Shown here: positions 53,155 to 62,078 of the stretch, in pieces | How positions within the stretch are numbered: the first letter of the stretch is position 1 | How the letters are laid out: each line of letters begins with the position of its first letter | Assembly: GCA_002840735.1 (NCBI GenBank) | Contig: PHBY01000004.1 | Coordinates: forward strand, 186,001 to 250,000 | Direction of reading: 5' to 3' | Source of the DNA: Chloroflexi bacterium HGW-Chloroflexi-2 | GTDB taxonomy: Bacteria; Chloroflexota; Anaerolineae; Anaerolineales; Anaerolineaceae | Length of the DNA: 64,000 bases | Position numbers and translations under genes: made by a program | Notes under the pieces: model-generated | Seen by the model: the letters and a program-made list of their open reading frames with translations, nothing else | What the model was told of the DNA's origin: nothing | Database searches by the model: none

Positions 53155-54012
53155 TTAGGAATCTTCGGTTAGTATCACAAATCCGATGACACCTGAACCA
53201 GCATGAACTGATAGACCGGCGGTGAACTCCGCAAAGATTGGATTTGAAGGACAAGGAATTACAGTACATAGTTCCTGAAACAGGTTTTTTGCCCCCGTCA
53301 AATTATTCACATGAAAAAATCCAATCTGGTCAATCTTTTTATCCCCAACAGATTCAATAGCTAAATCAATCAAGCGTTTTTGTGCTTTTTTCATTGTCCG
53401 AATCTTTTCCAATAAATCTAATTTTCCATCCTGAACGGAAAGAATTGGTTTGATATCCAAAGTGTCTGCCAACCCCGCAGCTAATTTACTGACTCTTCCA
53501 CCCAAAGCAAGGTATTTCAATGTAGGTAAGGCGGCATAGACATGCAGGTTGTTTTTAACACGCCCAATATCTTCTAAAATTTCATCTTTGGAGACGCCAT
53601 TTTGTGCTGCTTCTGCAGCTCTCAGAACTATCAGTCCTTGTGCTAAAGAGAGTTGCAAAGAATCGACAACGGTAATGTCTCTCTCAGAAAATTGTTCCCT
53701 TGCTGTTAACGCAGCTTGATATGTTGCACTCACTTTACTCGAAACACAGATACAAATGATCACATCATAACCGTTATCAAACGCATTTTGATAGGCTTTC
53801 TCAAATGCAGATGGGGGAGGTGCTGAAGTAGTGGGTAATTTATTTGTTTGATCAATGATTTCAAACAGAATGGCATCATTGATATCAAGGCCGGTTGTGT
53901 AAATCGACTCTCCAAAATGAATGGTAATTGGCACCTGAGTGATATTGAATTGTGCGGCGATATCAACCGGCAAACTTGAATCAGTATCGGTTATGATGGA
54001 TATTTTTGTCAT
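53155..54012 (-). CDS. degV: DegV-family fatty-acid-binding protein
   Basis: 285 residues with the DegV start (ISIITDTDSSLP), the PTTSAPPPSAFEKAY loop that holds the fatty-acid carboxylate, VVDSLQLSLAQGLIV, YLALGGRVSKLAAGLADTLDIKPIL and the C-terminal AGSGVIGFVIL. DegV/FakB proteins bind fatty acids and present them to the FakA kinase; FakA is not visible here. GGAG precedes the start. Confidence 0.93.
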   Translation of the reverse strand: MTKISIITDTDSSLPVDIAAQFNITQVPITIHFGESIYTTGLDINDAILFEIIDQTNKLPTTSAPPPSAFEKAYQNAFDNGYDVIICICVSSKVSATYQAALTAREQFSERDITVVDSLQLSLAQGLIVLRAAEAAQNGVSKDEILEDIGRVKNNLHVYAALPTLKYLALGGRVSKLAAGLADTLDIKPILSVQDGKLDLLEKIRTMKKAQKRLIDLAIESVGDKKIDQIGFFHVNNLTGAKNLFQELCTVIPCPSNPIFAEFTAGLSVHAGSGVIGFVILTEDS

Positions 54013-54181
54013 GCTTCTCCAATTTTTTTCAGTTTTCTACTGTTAACACCAAAAACCTGATATTGGTTCACAAAGGTTTGAGATATTTTTTTCAGAACTA
54101 TGATGAGTCGTCGTATTTTTTTCCTCTACGCTACTTGACTGCTAAATCCTGATTTGTTGATTATGCATAAATAAAACAGAA

Positions 54182-55858
54182 TCAACTAAATTGACTAATT
54201 TTCGCCCAGCTATCTTTCAAGCTGACAGTTCGATTGAAGACCAGGGAATTTTGGGTTGAGTCAAGATCAGTGCAGAAGTATCCCTGTCTCTCAAACTGGA
54301 AGCGATCTCCTGAAAGTGAGTTTTTCAGGGATGGCTCAACTTTACAGCTATTAAGAATTGTCAATGAATCAGGATTGAGATTATCCAGGAAGGTTTTTCC
54401 TTCTTCTGTATTATCCGGGTCAGGCGTATTAAATAAGCGATCGTACAGACGAATTTCGGCTTCGAGTGCGTGTTGGGCAGATACCCAATGAATGGTACCT
54501 TTTACCTTTCTGCCATCTGGCGAATAACCGCCTCGGGTTTCAGGATCGTACGTGCAATGCACTTCAAGAATTTCACCATTATCGTCTTTCACGATGTGAG
54601 TGCATTTGACATAATAACCATATCTCAAACGAACTTCATTGCCAGGTGAGAGACGAAAATATTTTTTCGGTGGGTTTTCCATAAAGTCGTCTTTCTCGAT
54701 AAAAAGAACTTTTGAAAACGGTACCAATCGTTTACCTGCGGAGTCATCCTCTGGATTGTTGATGGCTTCCAGTTGTTCGACCTGGTCCTCAGGATAATTA
54801 TCAATGATCAACTTTAAAGGATTCAAAACTGCCATTACGCGATTGGCGGACACATTCAGATTATCACGGACGCAGTGTTCCAGCAAAGAAATATCCACAA
54901 CACTCTCATTTTTTGCTACTCCAACCTTGTCGATGAAGTCGCGAATCGCCTCGGAAGTAAAACCTCTTCGTCGCATTCCACACAGAGTGGGCATGCGTGG
55001 ATCATCCCAGCCGTTCACCAATTTATTATCTACCATCAATTTGAGGAAACGTTTGCTCAGGATGGTATAGGATATGTTCAATCTGGAAAATTCTAATTGG
55101 CGGGGGTGAAAAATGCCTAATTTTTCTACAAACCAATCATATAATGGTCGATGGGCCTCATAAGCCAGATCACATAAGGAATGGGTGATCCCTTCAATGG
55201 AATCAGATTGACCATGTGCAAAATCATACATCGGATAAATGCACCATTTATCCCCGGTGCGATGATGGGATGCGTGCAGAATTCGATACATGACAGGATC
55301 ACGCATGTTGATATTTCCAGATGTCATGTCAATTTTTGCTCTTAGCACACGTGCACCATCCGGAAATTCTCCATTTCGCATCCGTCTGAAGAGATCCAGA
55401 TTTTCATCTACGGAACGATCCCGATAAGGACTGTTTTTGCCTGGTTCGGTAAGGGTCCCGCGATACTGTCGAATTTCTTCTGGAGATAAATCATCTACAT
55501 AAGCATCACCTTGAAGAATCAATTGCTCTGCCCATTGATACAATTGTTCAAAATAATCCGAAGCATAATACTCTCTGTTATCCCAATCGAAACCTAACCA
55601 ACGAATGTCTTCTTTGATGGCGTCTACGTATTCCGTATCTTCCTTGACCGGATTTGTGTCATCATATCGTAAATTCGTTTTGCCCCCAAAAGCTTGCGCC
55701 ATGCCGAAATCTATGCAGATTGCTTTGGCGTGGCCGATATGCAGGTATCCATTTGGTTCTGGTGGAAACCTTGTATGAACTGTCGTGAAGCGACCGGATT
55801 TCAGATCTTCTTCAATAGCTTCTTTTATGAAATTTGTATTTTCATATATTTCAGGCAT
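54182..55858 (-). CDS. glnS: Glutaminyl-tRNA synthetase
   Basis: 558 residues, class I. The HIGH motif is in [16 protein letters not shown] (His40), NLRYDDTNP follows, and the KMSKS-equivalent is [10 protein letters not shown]. The C-terminal beta-barrels are recognisable ([57 protein letters not shown]). It attaches glutamine to tRNA-Gln, so this organism need not rely solely on the transamidation route. GGAG is 6 bases before the ATG. Upstream, no T-box was recognised. Confidence 0.97.
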   Translation of the reverse strand: MPEIYENTNFIKEAIEEDLKSGRFTTVHTRFPPEPNGYLHIGHAKAICIDFGMAQAFGGKTNLRYDDTNPVKEDTEYVDAIKEDIRWLGFDWDNREYYASDYFEQLYQWAEQLILQGDAYVDDLSPEEIRQYRGTLTEPGKNSPYRDRSVDENLDLFRRMRNGEFPDGARVLRAKIDMTSGNINMRDPVMYRILHASHHRTGDKWCIYPMYDFAHGQSDSIEGITHSLCDLAYEAHRPLYDWFVEKLGIFHPRQLEFSRLNISYTILSKRFLKLMVDNKLVNGWDDPRMPTLCGMRRRGFTSEAIRDFIDKVGVAKNESVVDISLLEHCVRDNLNVSANRVMAVLNPLKLIIDNYPEDQVEQLEAINNPEDDSAGKRLVPFSKVLFIEKDDFMENPPKKYFRLSPGNEVRLRYGYYVKCTHIVKDDNGEILEVHCTYDPETRGGYSPDGRKVKGTIHWVSAQHALEAEIRLYDRLFNTPDPDNTEEGKTFLDNLNPDSLTILNSCKVEPSLKNSLSGDRFQFERQGYFCTDLDSTQNSLVFNRTVSLKDSWAKISQFS

Positions 55859-55959
55859 ATGTATCTCCAGAAAAAAGTAATGTGATAAATTCTAATCGCC
55901 TTTAAGTATTGGCGCAACCTGAGAATTATTGCTTGAATGGGCTGAAATCAGAATCAATA

Positions 55960-55985
55960 AATCCCCTCGTCAGAAAGAGGGGATT
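55960..55985 (-). terminator. Hairpin terminator of the membrane/haem cluster
   Basis: AATCCCCTC/GAGGGGATT, a 9-bp stem with an 8-base loop, lies about 26 bases beyond the last gene of the minus-strand cluster. On the minus strand it is followed by a T-rich stretch, though not a perfect run. Confidence 0.65.
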
Positions 55986-56011
55986 AGGGAAATTGTCTTT
56001 ATCAGAGTGAA

Positions 56012-56314
56012 TCAATCAGAATTTATCAAAGTGATTTTTTTCCTATGCAGGAACATAAATCTTTTCCCTGTTGGAAAAATCAAAGTGAAAATACCTGTTA
56101 CCAGAAGTAAGATGCCAATTACTTTCATTTGAGTTGGCCAGGCATTGGCCCAATTCTGACCAACTTCTTTAAAAATATGTGTCGATGCACCCCATAAGGG
56201 AGCAATCAGGACAGCAATTCCACAAAGAAGAAGGGTGAAAGCAGCAGCGGTTCTAAGGAGCAATCGCTGCCATTTTTGGGCCGAAAATTTTCTGCTTCGT
56301 TTTAGCCATTGCAA
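56012..56314 (-). CDS. Small two-span membrane protein
   Basis: 100 residues with a basic N-terminus and two hydrophobic spans (about residues 22-42 and 64-82), the second ending in basic residues. The start appears to be a TTG at 56314 because a TGA lies in frame just before; GAGGAG is only 2 bases upstream, and a TTG 16 codons later is an alternative. It is the last gene of the cluster with the CtaB-like and HxH-motif proteins. No family is recognised. Confidence 0.55.
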   Translation of the reverse strand: MQWLKRSRKFSAQKWQRLLLRTAAAFTLLLCGIAVLIAPLWGASTHIFKEVGQNWANAWPTQMKVIGILLLVTGIFTLIFPTGKRFMFLHRKKITLINSD

Positions 56315-56345
56315 TTCTCCTCAATAATTTTTAATCAACCACATT

Positions 56346-57203
56346 TCAAACCACCATAAGTACCATGGCACTTAACATATACAAGGAAGCGTACTTGAAT
56401 AAACCAAAATTAAGTTTTTGGGATGGTCTGATCAAGCTCATCATTGCCAGGAAAATTAAGCCAAATGAAAGCACAATCAGTAATCGTAAGTAACCGATTG
56501 TCATTCCAATGCCAATTGCAGCCAGACCGATTGTTACGGCTGTTAAAACGCTGGAAATTGCAATCATCAATCGTGTAAATGAAAAACTATACCGACTGGG
56601 GAAGGTTGGAATCCCAGCAGCTTGATAGTCATCATAATATCGCATGGAGAAGGTCATTATATGTGTAGGAATCCAAAACAGAATACCGATTGCCAGCAAT
56701 AATCCAACCCAATCAATGTACCCCACTGCCAGGGTTCTTCCAGCCAGGATAGGCATCCCCCCAGCTAATCCTCCCCAGATGATAGACCAGCAAGTCCTTC
56801 TTTTTAACCAGATTGTGTAAATCAGCACATCAAAGAAGATCCCAAGAAATACAATCAGTCCATAGAGTGGATTGATGAGCAGTGCAAATCCCACTCCCAG
56901 AATGGACAAGATAACTCCCAGGTTTAGAACTTCTCTCGACGAAACGATACCTGATGCCAATGGCCTGTAGCAGGTTCGTTTCATTTTTGCATCAATATCG
57001 CGGTCATACCACATATTTAGGACGGTGCTACCACTAATTGACAGAAAGAGACTCACAGCTATCTCTGTTAACAATGGGATATTGAAAACCGGACATTTGA
57101 AACTCATGAACCCTGCTAAACCGGTTGCTAATAGCAAACCGGTTTGCAGGCTCTTGATCAACTTCCAATAGAGGGAGATTCTTTCTATAATTATTTTACA
57201 CAT
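56346..57203 (-). CDS. ctaB: UbiA-family prenyltransferase, CtaB/CyoE (haem O synthase)-like
   Basis: 285 residues, about nine spans. The first Asp motif NMWYDRDIDAKMKRTCYRPL and the second YYDDYQAAGIPTFP are those of protohaem IX farnesyltransferase. That enzyme farnesylates haem B to haem O for oxidases. It is close to standard length. Its start overlaps the end of the FGE-like gene by 13 bases, and the membrane protein with HxH motifs is two genes upstream, so it may supply a modified haem to that protein. Other UbiA activities are less likely given the motifs. Confidence 0.85.
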   Translation of the reverse strand: MCKIIIERISLYWKLIKSLQTGLLLATGLAGFMSFKCPVFNIPLLTEIAVSLFLSISGSTVLNMWYDRDIDAKMKRTCYRPLASGIVSSREVLNLGVILSILGVGFALLINPLYGLIVFLGIFFDVLIYTIWLKRRTCWSIIWGGLAGGMPILAGRTLAVGYIDWVGLLLAIGILFWIPTHIMTFSMRYYDDYQAAGIPTFPSRYSFSFTRLMIAISSVLTAVTIGLAAIGIGMTIGYLRLLIVLSFGLIFLAMMSLIRPSQKLNFGLFKYASLYMLSAMVLMVV

Positions 57204-58087
57204 CGAAAACCAAAACCTGAGCTGGTGTATGTTGGGATTGAACTATTTCGTACCCAGATGCGTAAGTAATTCTCATACACATCTTTACTTCCACCGCGTA
57301 GATAGCGGTAATGTTGTTCTTCATAAACATTAGAAGTCCATTCCCATACATTTCCGGCCATATCATAAATCCCGTACGGACTTGGGGAGTCTAATGTTAC
57401 ATAACCATCATATGTTTTTCCATTGTAAAATCCAACTGGAGTCGTGCGAGAACCAAAGGAACTCATGTCTTCGAATGGATCCCGGCTGGTAATCAGGTTG
57501 GCATTGTTACGTGCAATTGTTTCACCCCAGGGATATGGGCGTGTATCTTCACTACCTCTGGCTGCTTTTTCCCATTCTAATTCAGTAGGCAAGCGCCAAT
57601 CGTAATATTCGCAATATGCTTTTGCACCAAACCAGGAAACCATCGTGACGGGATGATTCGCCCAGGTTGGTTGAGCAGTGAAAATTTGGCCATCATAGTC
57701 AAGCCGTAACATAGGGTCGTCCAATGGAATATGTATATAATTTCCAGCTGGAATTTCTTCTTCATGCCTTCCATCATGAAATTCATCACCGGGATAATAT
57801 CCAATTACTTTATTCTCTTCAATTTTAATATAACCATCCTTCATAGCTTCGTTTAAGTATTCAGCAAATTGTTGATTGGTAACATGGGTAACCATCATTT
57901 CATAATCGTAATCAATTGTTGTTTCAAAGTTGAATTGTCCAGAGAAAAACGCTCCCATAGGGATAAAGGCCCATGTATTCGGTTCAATTCCCGTATCATA
58001 GACTGGAGCAGGTGCATTTATGTCGACAGGTTTACAGGCAGTCAGGATGATAATAAAGGATATCAGGAGTAGAGTCAATTTTTTCAT
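57191..58087 (-). CDS. FGE-sulfatase-fold lipoprotein (NirV/SUMF1-like) without catalytic cysteines
   Basis: 298 residues. A lipobox (ILTAC, Cys18) anchors it outside the membrane. The formylglycine-enzyme-like fold is seen in NTWAFIPMGAFFSG, HPVTMVSWFGAKAYCEYYDWRLPTELEWEKAARG, YDMAGNVWEWTSNVYEE, YLRGGSKDVYENYLRIWVRNS and SGFGFRCVK. The Cys pair of true formylglycine-generating enzymes is absent, so it is more likely a NirV-like or binding protein. NirV-type proteins often accompany nitrite/NO-reducing enzymes. GGAGG 7 bases upstream, and the TAATG overlap with the upstream gene, support coupling. Confidence 0.8.
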   Translation of the reverse strand: MKKLTLLLISFIIILTACKPVDINAPAPVYDTGIEPNTWAFIPMGAFFSGQFNFETTIDYDYEMMVTHVTNQQFAEYLNEAMKDGYIKIEENKVIGYYPGDEFHDGRHEEEIPAGNYIHIPLDDPMLRLDYDGQIFTAQPTWANHPVTMVSWFGAKAYCEYYDWRLPTELEWEKAARGSEDTRPYPWGETIARNNANLITSRDPFEDMSSFGSRTTPVGFYNGKTYDGYVTLDSPSPYGIYDMAGNVWEWTSNVYEEQHYRYLRGGSKDVYENYLRIWVRNSSIPTYTSSGFGFRCVK

Positions 58088-59568
58088 TATTTTTCCTCCA
58101 CATAGGACTCTAATTTTTCATGCACTTCTTGTGACCACCTGCCATTCTTTTTAAATAGGTCTATCAATCGCCATACCATCAGTGCTGCGAGAGCAAGCAA
58201 AACAACAACCAAGCCAATATCCCCAAGAAGGTTTGTGATATTGACAACAGGTTGTTGGTATGCTTCCTCGACAAATAAACGTTTCAATTCGTAAACGGTC
58301 ACTGCGCCAAAGGCCAGGTCAGAAAAAATAATAATGGACCAACCAAACCATTGTCTTGATTTTCCCTTTAACCCTGCTAAATCAGCATAATACAAAAGCA
58401 AAATTGTGGCTGTCAGGGTAGCGAGGATATGCCAGTGACCAGTCAGAATCAGTTTTTCATCCATAAATGGCCAATTACGGAATATTTCATCCAGTTTTAC
58501 TGCAACAAAAATTCCGATAAAACTGACAGTGAAATTCATAAAAACCATCTGCCAGGTTACACCAAACTTTATTGGATCTCTTACAAGAGCAGTTAACCCC
58601 TGGAAAAAGTTACCTTTTTTCAATCCTTTTTCCGCAAGGCCAGTTTTTATAAGTTTGTCCCAGGAATAAATAACGAGCAGCAATGCGCCCAGCATAGCAA
58701 TTGTTGAGCCACCGTATATAACTGTATGTGCAATTCCTTCAAAAGGAACAACCAACCAGGTTCCCATTGACAATACAATAGACCCAATGATGAATAATGG
58801 CATGGCGATTGTGTGGAGAATGCCTTTAAAATCCATATATCTACAAATGATCAAGGCACAAGCAATTGCGATGAGTGCCAACATGATATGCAGGTGTCCA
58901 ATGATTGATTTTTGCAGTGTGGTCTTGATTGGTTCTCGGACAACATTTTCTGCCAGAAAGGTAAAGAACCCATTTCCGTAGAATGAACCAGGAATCGCAC
59001 CAAATAAAGCGGAAGCCAGGGTTACAATGGATACAGAGAAGAATGCGACTCGCTCCAGATCATAACCGGACTTGGAATGGGCATAGGCAGTGTTTTTCAC
59101 TTTGTATTCATTCCTCCATGGCCATAATGCGTATGCCAGTAGACAGCCGGCGAAGAAAATCAGTGTCAATCCTGCGATGTAAATGCCATGCATGATCCAA
59201 CTGGTCCCCCAATAAGCGAAGGGGAGTCCACCAATGATGGCAGCCAGATATCCAAATGTGATTGTGCTGTTTATTTGCACTCGTTGATTTTCTTTCATGG
59301 CAACTAAATCTGTGATCATGTATGTTTCAATAGCGATAACTGCCATCGCGATGGTGTGATACAGAATAATCACACGTCCTTCTCTTTCAGCTTCGACCAG
59401 ATCAATGCCAAAAGTTTTCACAATAACTGTTTTGACACCCAGATCAGCCATTGGTCCGGATAATGATCCAAAGAATGCAGAGATCAACGCACAAAGTGCA
59501 ATAGCAACCAGTATCAATCCTTTTGTTGAAGTAAAGAGATAATTAAATCGGGTTTTGAAAGCCTGCAT
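58087..59568 (-). CDS. Polytopic membrane protein with HxH motifs, possible haem protein
   Basis: 493 residues and about twelve spans. Histidines occur inside or next to spans at 71 (LYHTIAMAV), 127 (IMHGIY), 225 and 227 (GHLHIML), 252 (LHTIAMP), 281 (AHTVIYG), 378 and 380 (GHWHILAT). Paired HxH and intramembrane His residues are what haem-copper oxidase or NO reductase large subunits use, but the canonical HPEVY and double His of those enzymes are not found. I therefore call it an unassigned, possibly haem-binding protein distantly like that superfamily. It leads the FGE-like/CtaB-like operon. TTAAC-N4-GTTAA at 59646 may be a third regulator site. Confidence 0.65.
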   Translation of the reverse strand: MQAFKTRFNYLFTSTKGLILVAIALCALISAFFGSLSGPMADLGVKTVIVKTFGIDLVEAEREGRVIILYHTIAMAVIAIETYMITDLVAMKENQRVQINSTITFGYLAAIIGGLPFAYWGTSWIMHGIYIAGLTLIFFAGCLLAYALWPWRNEYKVKNTAYAHSKSGYDLERVAFFSVSIVTLASALFGAIPGSFYGNGFFTFLAENVVREPIKTTLQKSIIGHLHIMLALIAIACALIICRYMDFKGILHTIAMPLFIIGSIVLSMGTWLVVPFEGIAHTVIYGGSTIAMLGALLLVIYSWDKLIKTGLAEKGLKKGNFFQGLTALVRDPIKFGVTWQMVFMNFTVSFIGIFVAVKLDEIFRNWPFMDEKLILTGHWHILATLTATILLLYYADLAGLKGKSRQWFGWSIIIFSDLAFGAVTVYELKRLFVEEAYQQPVVNITNLLGDIGLVVVLLALAALMVWRLIDLFKKNGRWSQEVHEKLESYVEEK

Positions 59569-59820
59569 TGATGCTCCTTCAGAAAAAATTTATAAATTTT
59601 ATTGTGTAATTTTGCACATATTAGCACGTTGATGATTGAAAGTCATTAACAAAAGTTAATATCTGCGCGATATCGATTGAATATTCTTATTGCAGAGATA
59701 ACTTTAGAATTGTCATAATAAAACAGTAAGGTGAGAATTGCTTGCGTTATGATGCTTTTCATTCTCACCTCTATGATCATTAATTTTTATTTTAAAATGC
59801 TTGATGAATGAACGGAATTT

Positions 59821-60597
59821 TCAATCAACAGCATTCGTCCATTTTTGCCATAAATTCGGGATGACAAGAATTACGACCATCGCCAGGCTGGCAATGGGGG
59901 CTAGTGTAAATAATGAGAAGCGACCCAGCTCCTGTGCCGTAATGACTGCTAATGGAATTCCAACAATCAACTCTGTTACTCCTGCTAATAAACCAACGGG
60001 TACCATCCAGTTTTTAGGTTTTGTTAAAATACCAAATGTAACAACAGCCCAGCCAATCATTGCCACCCAATGGAGACTGACGACCAGGTAAAATATCGGG
60101 GTTCCTACAGTGATAATTCGACTGGTGCTGGATACACCATTCATGAAGCAGAAAATGTAAGTAACGCCAGTTCCCAACCCCAATAATATTCTACTCCACG
60201 AGATTTCTCCAACTTTCCAAAGGAAAACAAAGTAGAACAGGATATAAGGGAAAAACAACATGAAATAAACAGGCGGTAAGCTGGCTGCCATGAAAGGTAT
60301 ATTAATAAAGAAGCTGGCTAACAACGCTAAAACGATCCCAATGACTGAGAGGTTATATGCCCAGTTTTTCTTTACAAAAAAGCCATAGGCACTGACCAGG
60401 AAAAAGGCAGAAGCCAAAAATCCCACATCACCCAAACCAGGATGAATGTATTTCAATAAAATCTCACATCCTGGTTCAGCAGATTCGGCAGACATGCCTG
60501 CAATATACCACTGGAAAAACAGAACAAAATGACCGACGATACCGATGATAGCGGCGATGAGCGCCATTACTCCACCTAACACATTGTTTTTTTTCAT
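59821..60597 (-). CDS. Multi-span membrane protein of unknown function
   Basis: 258 residues from ATG 60597, which has GGAGG 5 bases upstream; an earlier in-frame ATG overlaps that site. Seven or eight spans are predicted, with a conserved-looking loop GCEILLKYIHPGLGDVG and histidines near spans (GHFVLFFQ, LHWVAMIGW). No family is recognised. A TTGAC-N4-AGCAA site lies 61 bases upstream of the start, which links it to the CRP/FNR-type regulator and the neighbouring haem-related genes. Confidence 0.7.
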   Translation of the reverse strand: MKKNNVLGGVMALIAAIIGIVGHFVLFFQWYIAGMSAESAEPGCEILLKYIHPGLGDVGFLASAFFLVSAYGFFVKKNWAYNLSVIGIVLALLASFFINIPFMAASLPPVYFMLFFPYILFYFVFLWKVGEISWSRILLGLGTGVTYIFCFMNGVSSTSRIITVGTPIFYLVVSLHWVAMIGWAVVTFGILTKPKNWMVPVGLLAGVTELIVGIPLAVITAQELGRFSLFTLAPIASLAMVVILVIPNLWQKWTNAVD

Positions 60598-60657
60598 TTT
60601 TACCTCCATAAATCTTTAATCTCTTGTAATAAATATCACAAATATCAGTTTACAACT

Positions 60658-60671
60658 TTGACTTAAAGCAA
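60658..60671 (-). promoter_or_regulatory. CRP/FNR-family site TTGAC-TTAA-AGCAA
   Basis: Half-sites TTGAC and GCAA with a 4-base gap match the TTGAY-N4-RTCAA pattern of FNR/DNR-type regulators in spacing, with one mismatch in the right half. It lies 61 bases before the membrane-protein start. The same sequence, one base different, recurs at 61157. Confidence 0.6.
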
Positions 60672-60690
60672 ATAGCATAAGGCTTCGCTA

Positions 60691-61092
60691 TTATTCGTCA
60701 GTCATGTGGCAAGAATTGCATCCTTTGTAATAGGCTGTGTTGTTGTGGGCAGCTACATAAATGATTGTGTTCGACTCAACAGTAAAGTTGCAATTATCCA
60801 AAAAATTAGATTTATCTTCCCATTCATAGATTTCAATATCACAACCTACGTAGACCAATCCTTCCAGATGGTTATTGCACAATTGACCTGAAACTAAATG
60901 GTCAAAATCTTTTATTTTTAACTTAATTTCAATTTGTTGTGGATTGAGCTGGTTTTCTGTTATCGATGGAAATGGATTGGATCGTTCTCGATAGGTGATC
61001 ATTCCAGGCGTACACAAAGAACGCGCATCCACGCAGCCGCTTAATTGGACAATGAAAAAAAGTGTAAAGATGAGAAGTATTTTATTTTTCAT
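60691..61092 (-). CDS. Lipoprotein with a C-terminal CxxCH haem-binding motif
   Basis: 133 residues. Signal and lipobox (QLSGC, Cys20), then a beta-rich domain of about 100 residues containing IEIKLKIKDFDHLVSG and VGCDIEIYEW, and a final GCNSCHMTDE where Cys125, Cys128 and His129 form a c-type haem motif. Having the haem motif at the extreme C-terminus is unlike normal cytochromes c, where it is near the N-terminus. It would need the cytochrome c maturation system. AAGGA precedes the start, and the regulatory site at 61157 lies 65 bases upstream. Confidence 0.75.
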   Translation of the reverse strand: MKNKILLIFTLFFIVQLSGCVDARSLCTPGMITYRERSNPFPSITENQLNPQQIEIKLKIKDFDHLVSGQLCNNHLEGLVYVGCDIEIYEWEDKSNFLDNCNFTVESNTIIYVAAHNNTAYYKGCNSCHMTDE

Positions 61093-61156
61093 AAGATTTC
61101 CTTAATGGGAAAAGATTGAATAATAAAGTTTGTAATAGATTTCACATATTAATTCT

Positions 61157-61170
61157 TTGACTTAACGCAA
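61157..61170. promoter_or_regulatory. CRP/FNR-family site TTGAC-TTAA-CGCAA
   Basis: Nearly identical to the site at 60658 (CTTTGACTTAAnGCAAAT in both). It lies midway between the divergent CxxCH lipoprotein and regulator genes, 65 and 64 bases from their starts, so one site could serve both promoters. Confidence 0.6.
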
Positions 61171-61233
61171 ATCGAGGAAATGACTTCCGTTAGAAAAAAT
61201 CATTTTCTGCTATAGTTAATCGAGGAGAATTTA

Positions 61234-61917
61234 ATGAAAGAAACAGCAATGTTATTTGACCAAAACCCGGTGTTCTCTGTCTTGTCAGATGATAAAAAAG
61301 ATCTTGTTAAGAACCAGGCAATCTTCAAAAGATATGCTAAAGGAGAGTTTCTCATCATTGATGGGGATATCTGGCCTTACTTGTTTTTAATTGTTAAAGG
61401 AAGTATTCATGCATTAAAGAGTTCGGTGGAAGGTCGCAACCTGGTCGTAACGACTTTTAATGAAGGTGACATTTTTTGGGGACTTGCATTTTTCTATGAA
61501 GCGATGCCAATGCCTGTTTCCCTGGAAGTTGTTGAGAATACCACCATCATGCTTTGGTCAGCTGATAGTCTCATACCGATACTGAAAAGTGAAGGTGCAG
61601 CAGCGTGGGAATTATCACGTTTAATGGTGTATAAAATGCTGCGGGCAAGTGAAATTCTGGAAGAGATGACTTTTCAACCTGTCGCCGGGAGATTGGCAAA
61701 ATTATTGATGGATACTGTCCGTGATCAACACAATGGCCCGATAACCAGAAGTTTAACCCTGGATGAAATGGCTGCCAGAATTGGTTCAACCAGAGAGATG
61801 GTTTGTCGTTTCCTGCATCGTTTTGCAGATGATGGAATAATTGATATCACCCGCACAGAATTCCGTGTGATGGATTCTAATAAATTGGCAAAAGTTGCTA
61901 CGAATTCTAAAGGATGA
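61234..61917 (+). CDS. CRP/FNR-family transcriptional regulator
   Basis: 227 residues. The N-terminal cyclic-nucleotide-binding-like beta barrel is seen in FLIIDGDIWPYLFLIVKGSIHALK and FNEGDIFWGLAFF, and the C-terminal Crp-type helix-turn-helix in SLTLDEMAARIGSTREMVCRFLHRFADDGII. No N-terminal Cys cluster exists, so it is not an FNR-type [4Fe-4S] sensor; it could be DNR-, CooA- or CRP-like and sense NO, CO or a small molecule. GAGGAG is 5 bases before the ATG. It is divergent from the haem-related cluster and its probable sites lie there. Confidence 0.9.
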   Translation: MKETAMLFDQNPVFSVLSDDKKDLVKNQAIFKRYAKGEFLIIDGDIWPYLFLIVKGSIHALKSSVEGRNLVVTTFNEGDIFWGLAFFYEAMPMPVSLEVVENTTIMLWSADSLIPILKSEGAAAWELSRLMVYKMLRASEILEEMTFQPVAGRLAKLLMDTVRDQHNGPITRSLTLDEMAARIGSTREMVCRFLHRFADDGIIDITRTEFRVMDSNKLAKVATNSKG

Positions 61918-62065
61918 TAAATCTCTGTTTATATCGATTGATGAATTTGAATTATTCTTTTTCATAAAGCAAGTTTTTTAAAATTGATGGTATATCAAGG
62001 AAAATCTACCAGGGTTCTGATGACAAATATTATTGAGATGTTGGTACATTTTGGCAAGTATCATT

Positions 62066-62071
62066 TATAAT
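62066..62071 (+). promoter_or_regulatory. TATAAT -10 box of pstS, possibly leaderless
   Basis: A consensus TATAAT lies only 7 bases before the pstS ATG, which would place the transcription start at or next to the A of the start codon. No ribosome binding site is visible. The -35 is poor (TTGGTA at 19-base spacing). Confidence 0.45.
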
Positions 62072-62078
62072 TTTTAGC

